From Paenibacillus sp. FSL H8-0079 (lineage in GTDB: Bacteria > Bacillota > Bacilli > Paenibacillales > Paenibacillaceae): a stretch of 64,000 nucleotides of DNA. The stretch covers positions 1,240,001 through 1,304,000 of the forward strand of contig NZ_CP150300.1 in the NCBI RefSeq assembly GCF_037991315.1, in the 5' to 3' direction. This document shows, piece by piece, positions 60,160 through 64,000 of this stretch (the stretch's first letter is position 1; each line of letters opens with the position of its first letter). The translations under genes and the position numbers were made by a program. The notes under the pieces were generated by a model, which saw only the letters and a list, made by a program, of their open reading frames with translations, was not told the DNA's origin and ran no database searches.

Positions 60160-60678
60160 ATGATTCCAGATCATCTGGATGTTGGTTTATCGATTCTGTT
60201 TATTGGCTTCAATCCGAGCATTACGTCTGGAGAGACGGGTCATCATTATGCTTACAAAGGAAACCGGTTCTGGCGCATTCTTGAACGGTCGGGATTAACC
60301 CCGCGTTTATACGATGCACAGGAGGATGGAGAGTTGCTGAAGCTGGGGTATGGATTCACGAATATTGTGGCCCGGCCCACCAGAGGTGTGGAAGATATTT
60401 CGAAGGAAGAGTATGCAGAAGGACGCCAGATTTTACGGCAAAAGCTGGAGGACTATCGACCGGACATCGCCTGTTTTGTTGGAAAAGGCGTATACACCCA
60501 GTACAGCAAGCGCGCCAAAGTGCAATGGGGATTCCAGGACGACCCGGTCGTCAAGGAGATTCAGGAGTTCGTCGCTCCGTCGTCCAGTGGACTCGTACGC
60601 ATGTCGATGGATGAGATTGTGGCGATCTATTCACAGCTCGCTGATTTTGTTGCGGAGAAGAACGGGGAAAATGAATAG
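60160..60678 (+). CDS. mug: Mug/TDG-like mismatch-specific uracil-DNA glycosylase
   Basis: This 172-residue enzyme removes uracil or modified pyrimidines opposite guanine. The active-site loop reads ILFIGFNPSITSG near residues 13-25, with Asn in the position of the catalytic Asn of the Mug GINPG motif. The second motif PSSSGLVRMSMDE near 145-157 fits the wedge loop. The region YGFTNIVARPTRGVEDIS is also typical. AAGGGGG precedes the ATG. It stands alone with a terminator behind it. The family is clear; I infer the repair role from it. Confidence 0.88.
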   Translation: MIPDHLDVGLSILFIGFNPSITSGETGHHYAYKGNRFWRILERSGLTPRLYDAQEDGELLKLGYGFTNIVARPTRGVEDISKEEYAEGRQILRQKLEDYRPDIACFVGKGVYTQYSKRAKVQWGFQDDPVVKEIQEFVAPSSSGLVRMSMDEIVAIYSQLADFVAEKNGENE

Positions 60679-60807
60679 GTAAGAAGGACAGGAGAGACAA
60701 AAGGTAGCAGAAAGAGGCTACCACGGAATGTGTAATTGGGGTTGCGAGAAGATTCATTACGAAACCTGTAGAGAATGTGCAGCGGCGATCACAGAATGTA
60801 GGTACGC

Positions 60808-60853
60808 AGAGTTCACCCAGTCGGCTTCGCCGATAGGGCGAATTCTTTTTTTT
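60808..60853 (+). terminator. Terminator after mug
   Basis: AGAGTTC, CCC and TCGGC pair with GCCGA, GGG and GAATTCT across a TTC loop (60808-60846). Eight T follow. Confidence 0.8.
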
Positions 60854-60935
60854 GGATAAAGTGAGAGGTTTCGGAAACGTCTTCCGTCTATATAGTACAG
60901 AACCATGCATGGAAGCTGTAGAGAAGGGGGATTAC

Positions 60936-61511
60936 ATGACTCAACAGATACCGGAGGAGGAGCTTATTCAGCGCATTGTTGCAGGGGATAAGCAGTTGTT
61001 CTCCGTGCTTGTGGATCGATATAAAAATAAAGTCTACGGCATTATGCGCGGAATGGGCGCGAGTCATCCGGATGCACAGGATCTCGCTCAGGATACGTTT
61101 ATTCGCATCTATCGTTATCTCCCGTCGAGGCGGGAGGAAAGCAGTTTCTCGTCGTGGGTGTATACCATTGCGGTGAATAGGATGCGGGATTTTATACGGG
61201 AAAAGAAACCCGTCATGTCTCCGGTCGATCGGGCGATCGAACCTGTCAGTAATGAAACACCGGAAAAACGTGTGCTGCATAAAGAGATGCAGCGTGAAAT
61301 ATATCGCCAGCTCGAACAATTACCTGAATCGTATCGTCTGGTGTTATTACTGAAGTACACAAACGAGTTGAGCTATGAAGAGATTGCGGATATTACAGGC
61401 ATGAGTTCAACCAAAGTACGAAACGCCCTTTATCGCGGGAAAAAGACGCTGAGGAAGCAAATGGAACGCAAAGGAGGTTTAGCTACGTATGAAGCCTATT
61501 TCAAGGGATGA
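60936..61511 (+). CDS. ECF-type RNA polymerase sigma factor
   Basis: This 191-residue sigma factor has regions 2 and 4 only. Region 2 shows HPDAQDLAQDTFIRIYRYLP and FSSWVYTIAVNRMRDFIREK, and region 4 shows LPESYRLVLLLKYTNELSYEEIADITGMSSTKVRNALYRGKKTLRKQ. ATG at 60936 follows GGGGG; the open frame starts earlier at 60852 but lacks support. It overlaps the downstream anti-sigma-like gene by 23 bases. A GGAAAC at 60873-60878 could be an ECF -35, but I see no matching -10 at the proper spacing. Confidence 0.9.
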   Translation: MTQQIPEEELIQRIVAGDKQLFSVLVDRYKNKVYGIMRGMGASHPDAQDLAQDTFIRIYRYLPSRREESSFSSWVYTIAVNRMRDFIREKKPVMSPVDRAIEPVSNETPEKRVLHKEMQREIYRQLEQLPESYRLVLLLKYTNELSYEEIADITGMSSTKVRNALYRGKKTLRKQMERKGGLATYEAYFKG

Positions 61512-63108
61512 AGATCGGATGTGGGAGGAGCACCTGTATCGTGAGGAGCCGGACGCAGATTTTACGCTTAAGGTCATGCAGAAGCTGGATGGCGTGTCCA
61601 TGGAAAGTGGAGAAGATCAGCATCCATTCGAGAAAAAATCCATGAGAACGCATTGGATGCGCCGGACTGGAATCGCCGCAGCGGCAGTTGTGATTCTTGC
61701 GGGAGGGGCCTGGTTTGCTTTTGAACGAACAGCAGAGCCAGCACAACCCGCGGTAAATGCTGTGGATCGTCTGCCATTGCCTAACATACCTGTGCCTGAA
61801 GCATTGAAATATTCCTATTTTGCGGATGATTACAAACGTCTTAAACCTCTTGGACTTGTGGTTAATCCGGATATCAATATCAATGACCAGGGCTACACGC
61901 TTAAAATTGAAGACGTGCTTGTAGACAGATCTCATATGGTAATGACCATGCAACAAACAACACCTGATGGATTAGGGTTATCGCGGTTACTGTCTGAAAT
62001 GGGGAGAATTCATGTTACGGATGTAGAGGGGCGACAGGTTGCTAGTCTTGCAAGAGATACCAGAACTAAGGGTTCCGTAACCGAACGATTGATATTCCAG
62101 TTGCATGATGAAATTCCGGATCAGGTGATCGTGCGGGGGGAACTGCGTAATTTAAATATGGGCAGTTATTATGATTATGAGAAGAGATCCTACGAAGATA
62201 GAGATGTTACGGTGGATTGGAGCTTCCAATTTAAGATCGATATGACCCAAGCCAAGTCACTGGCTGTTGAAAATTCTATGGATAACACCTATACGACGCC
62301 AGAAGGACTGAAGCTCGATATGACACAGCTTGTACGCACGCCAAACGGAACCCGGCTTGACCTGAATGTGAGTCTGGATGATGAACTTCGTGCCAAAGTA
62401 GATGAGGATTGGGCAAATGATATGGACATTATGTATCATATCGAAATCCCTGAAACAAATGAGTATCGAATATTCAATGGGAACAGACCGGATACACGTG
62501 AAGCCAAGTTCCGTCTTCGAGATTTGAGCGAACTGAACCAGAACGGTGGTCAGTTGAAGTTGTCTGAGACATGGGACCCTACTTTGGTAACGGTAGATGC
62601 GAAGAACATTCGCTTTGTTCTGGATGGATATACCATTCCAGTCAGGGAAGAGAAATCCGTGGGAGTGGACCTAGATAAGATGCGTAAGGATGCTGAGTTC
62701 TACACCTACGTACTACGATTTGAACAGTTTGGAGATGAAGTTTTATTTTCCAAATACAATTATTGGCCAGTGCAGCAATCATTAAAGCTACCTGAAAGAA
62801 ACTATGAAGGAACCTCTTCTCTTGTTTTGGAGGGAGTAGGGACTTTCCAAAATGATATTAATGGAGATCAATGGGTGGCTATAGATCATGAAGGAAAGGA
62901 GTATCCCGTTGAAGTGATGGGAACTACGAATCAGCCAAATAAAAACGAAGAATACATCGTAAGTGATCTCAGGTTGATTATCCATGGTTATAAAAAAGAA
63001 AATGGAACGAAATTCACTTTGAAACGAACTGCAGTTAACCGTGAGTATCGTGATGTGAATTGGGAAGTGAATCTTCCGTCGTACGATAGCCTGCCTTGGC
63101 TAAAATAA
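61489..63108 (+). CDS. Anti-sigma-like membrane protein with large extracellular region
   Basis: This 539-residue protein is probably the anti-sigma partner. Its N-terminal 55 residues are charged and cytoplasmic (DEDRMWEEHLYREEPDADFTLKVMQKL), one membrane segment lies near 58-76 (TGIAAAAVVILAGGAWFAF), and about 460 residues face outward. The outer part resembles DUF4179-type proteins (ALKYSYFADDYKRLKPLGLVVNP, INDQGYTLKIEDVLVDRSHMVMTMQ) and has no recognised enzyme motif. The start overlaps the sigma gene by 23 bases with AAAGGAGG upstream, so the two are translationally coupled. The signal that releases the sigma factor is unknown. Confidence 0.83.
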   Translation: MKPISRDEDRMWEEHLYREEPDADFTLKVMQKLDGVSMESGEDQHPFEKKSMRTHWMRRTGIAAAAVVILAGGAWFAFERTAEPAQPAVNAVDRLPLPNIPVPEALKYSYFADDYKRLKPLGLVVNPDININDQGYTLKIEDVLVDRSHMVMTMQQTTPDGLGLSRLLSEMGRIHVTDVEGRQVASLARDTRTKGSVTERLIFQLHDEIPDQVIVRGELRNLNMGSYYDYEKRSYEDRDVTVDWSFQFKIDMTQAKSLAVENSMDNTYTTPEGLKLDMTQLVRTPNGTRLDLNVSLDDELRAKVDEDWANDMDIMYHIEIPETNEYRIFNGNRPDTREAKFRLRDLSELNQNGGQLKLSETWDPTLVTVDAKNIRFVLDGYTIPVREEKSVGVDLDKMRKDAEFYTYVLRFEQFGDEVLFSKYNYWPVQQSLKLPERNYEGTSSLVLEGVGTFQNDINGDQWVAIDHEGKEYPVEVMGTTNQPNKNEEYIVSDLRLIIHGYKKENGTKFTLKRTAVNREYRDVNWEVNLPSYDSLPWLK

Positions 63109-63214
63109 TTCTCAGACATGAAGTAAATGAAGCTTCGAATGGATGATATAAGGATAGATGGATTAACAGATTTAAGTGTGGATGTATAGATATATAAGGT
63201 ATAAGCCTAATACA

Positions 63215-63254
63215 CGAAAGAGACCCTGCATATTGGTATGCGGGGCCTCTTTCG
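63215..63254. terminator. Terminator between convergent genes
   Basis: CGAAAGAGACCCTGCATA (63215-63232) pairs with TATGCGGGGCCTCTTTCG (63237-63254) at 16 of 18 positions. It lies between the anti-sigma gene and the LacI gene. Confidence 0.7.
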
Positions 63255-63324
63255 TATGCCCCAGATTTACGGGAAATACATGTACCTAACGAATTCATCT
63301 TCGAAAAAGAGTACCCTTTCCGAG

Positions 63325-64000
63325 TTACGCCGATTCCCTTGGAATCAACGTAGTCGATAACATAACCGTCTCTTTCGGTGTTCCCGGTCGTTCGATCCGG
63401 CGTTGTAACGCCTCGACGGCGCGCTGTCCAAGCTCCTCTTTGCACAGATTAACCGTGGTCAGGGGCGGGGAGGACGTAACCGCAGAGTGTACATTGTCGA
63501 TACCGATCACAAGGCAATCTTTAGGCGTGGAGATGCCTATCTCCTGTAGTTTGTGCATCCATTGCAAGGCAATATCATCATTAACACCGATCCAGGCGTC
63601 AGGACGTTCGTCATCTGGCATGTTTTGAATTTTGGTGGCCAATTGGTTAACCCATTCGCCGTTCTCATACGGAATGTTCCATTCTCTAAAGCTGGTCGTA
63701 TGACTGGTGTCCACATGGAAATGGTTCAAAGCCAACTCAATCCCGATTTTCCGCTGGGCAAAGCTCGCAGCACGACCGTCATCTGTGATGAGGCCGATCC
63801 GCTTGCACTGCATCGACATTAAATACCTTGCAACGGTGATACCTGCTTCCAGATTATCATGGCTGATCGTATCACAATTCAGCAATGGTTCCTGATGATC
63901 TACGAGAATTATAGGCCGACCCGTCTGAGAGAGCCGTTGCAGAACTGTATGAGGAAAAGCCCCCATGACAATAATCCCGGCACAACGTTCCCAGTCCAAG
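63325..64000 (-). CDS. LacI-family regulator, C-terminal part, cut by right edge
   Basis: The last 224 or so residues of a LacI-type regulator are visible; the HTH and first part of the ligand domain lie beyond the window. Typical blocks are GRPIILVDHQEPLLNCDTISHDNLEAGITVARYLMS, GLITDD, DAWIGVNDDIALQWM, and the final GIDNVHSAVTSSPPLTTVNLCKEELGQRAVEALQRRIERPG. The stop is TAA. The leftmost codon in view reads TTG by chance and is not a start. Its regulated genes are outside this window. Confidence 0.9.
   Translation of the reverse strand, partial: LDWERCAGIIVMGAFPHTVLQRLSQTGRPIILVDHQEPLLNCDTISHDNLEAGITVARYLMSMQCKRIGLITDDGRAASFAQRKIGIELALNHFHVDTSHTTSFREWNIPYENGEWVNQLATKIQNMPDDERPDAWIGVNDDIALQWMHKLQEIGISTPKDCLVIGIDNVHSAVTSSPPLTTVNLCKEELGQRAVEALQRRIERPGTPKETVMLSTTLIPRESA

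Noticed and set aside
60866..60900. Possible ECF autoregulatory promoter at GGAAAC
   Set aside because: No matching -10 such as CGTC lies 16-17 bases downstream; the nearby CGTC motifs are too close.

Overview
The window reads as chromosome of a Paenibacillus-like Bacillota bacterium. The reasons are strong AGGAGG-type ribosome sites, frequent TTG/GTG starts, YesM/YesN-type two-component genes, a Btr-like siderophore regulator, YtrA-type GntR/ABC modules, copper-amine-oxidase stalk-domain secreted proteins and a futalosine-type menaquinone gene pair. Gene density is high, both edges cut through genes, and I see no rRNA, tRNA, CRISPR array or prophage.

Layout. 1-8.1 kb: a YesN-like regulator (5' cut), a YesM-like sensor kinase and a sugar-binding lipoprotein, then a galactose/methyl-galactoside importer (mglB, mglA, mglC) with a near-consensus cre box. 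8.3-14.8 kb: a small membrane protein, a multi-domain sensor histidine kinase, and a heterodimeric ABC exporter behind a MarR regulator whose promoter holds a perfect 20-bp palindrome. 14.9-17.4 kb: an ADP-ribose operon (NrtR-like Nudix regulator, NADAR protein, PARG-like hydrolase). 17.5-22.5 kb: a Fur-boxed siderophore importer without its own ATPase and a Btr-like AraC regulator. 22.8-27.1 kb: a Gfo/Idh/MocA oxidoreductase, pyrrolidone-carboxylate peptidase, and mqnB-mqnD. 28-31.3 kb: a GntR/ABC module. 31.6-34 kb: a possible attenuated leader RNA, an unknown coiled-coil protein and an esterase. 34-40.1 kb: nikR and a nikABCDE nickel importer. 40.6-48.2 kb: a stalk-domain protein, an S9 peptidase, an aldo/keto reductase, a second GntR/ABC module and a LURP-one-like protein. 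48.4-55.8 kb: two WYL proteins facing a nucleotidyltransferase-Hen1-Pnkp RNA-repair operon. 55.9-64 kb: a YHYH/stalk-domain protein, RidA, an IS3-family element, an AEC transporter, a Mug-like glycosylase, an ECF sigma/anti-sigma pair and a LacI regulator cut by the right edge.

Across the window lies a family of MITE-like repeats (three near-complete copies and one half copy) with CTATATAAATTGAAC-type terminal inverted repeats and a strong ATCCCC...GGGGAT hairpin core. They abut or overlap mglC, mqnB, the GntR/ABC operon and the S9 peptidase gene.

The most interesting systems are the ADP-ribose operon, the RNA-repair operon with its extra nucleotidyltransferase and paired WYL regulators, the promoter-leader-terminator unit at 31.6 kb, the MITE family, and two perfect palindromes that share the half-site AGTTAGT.
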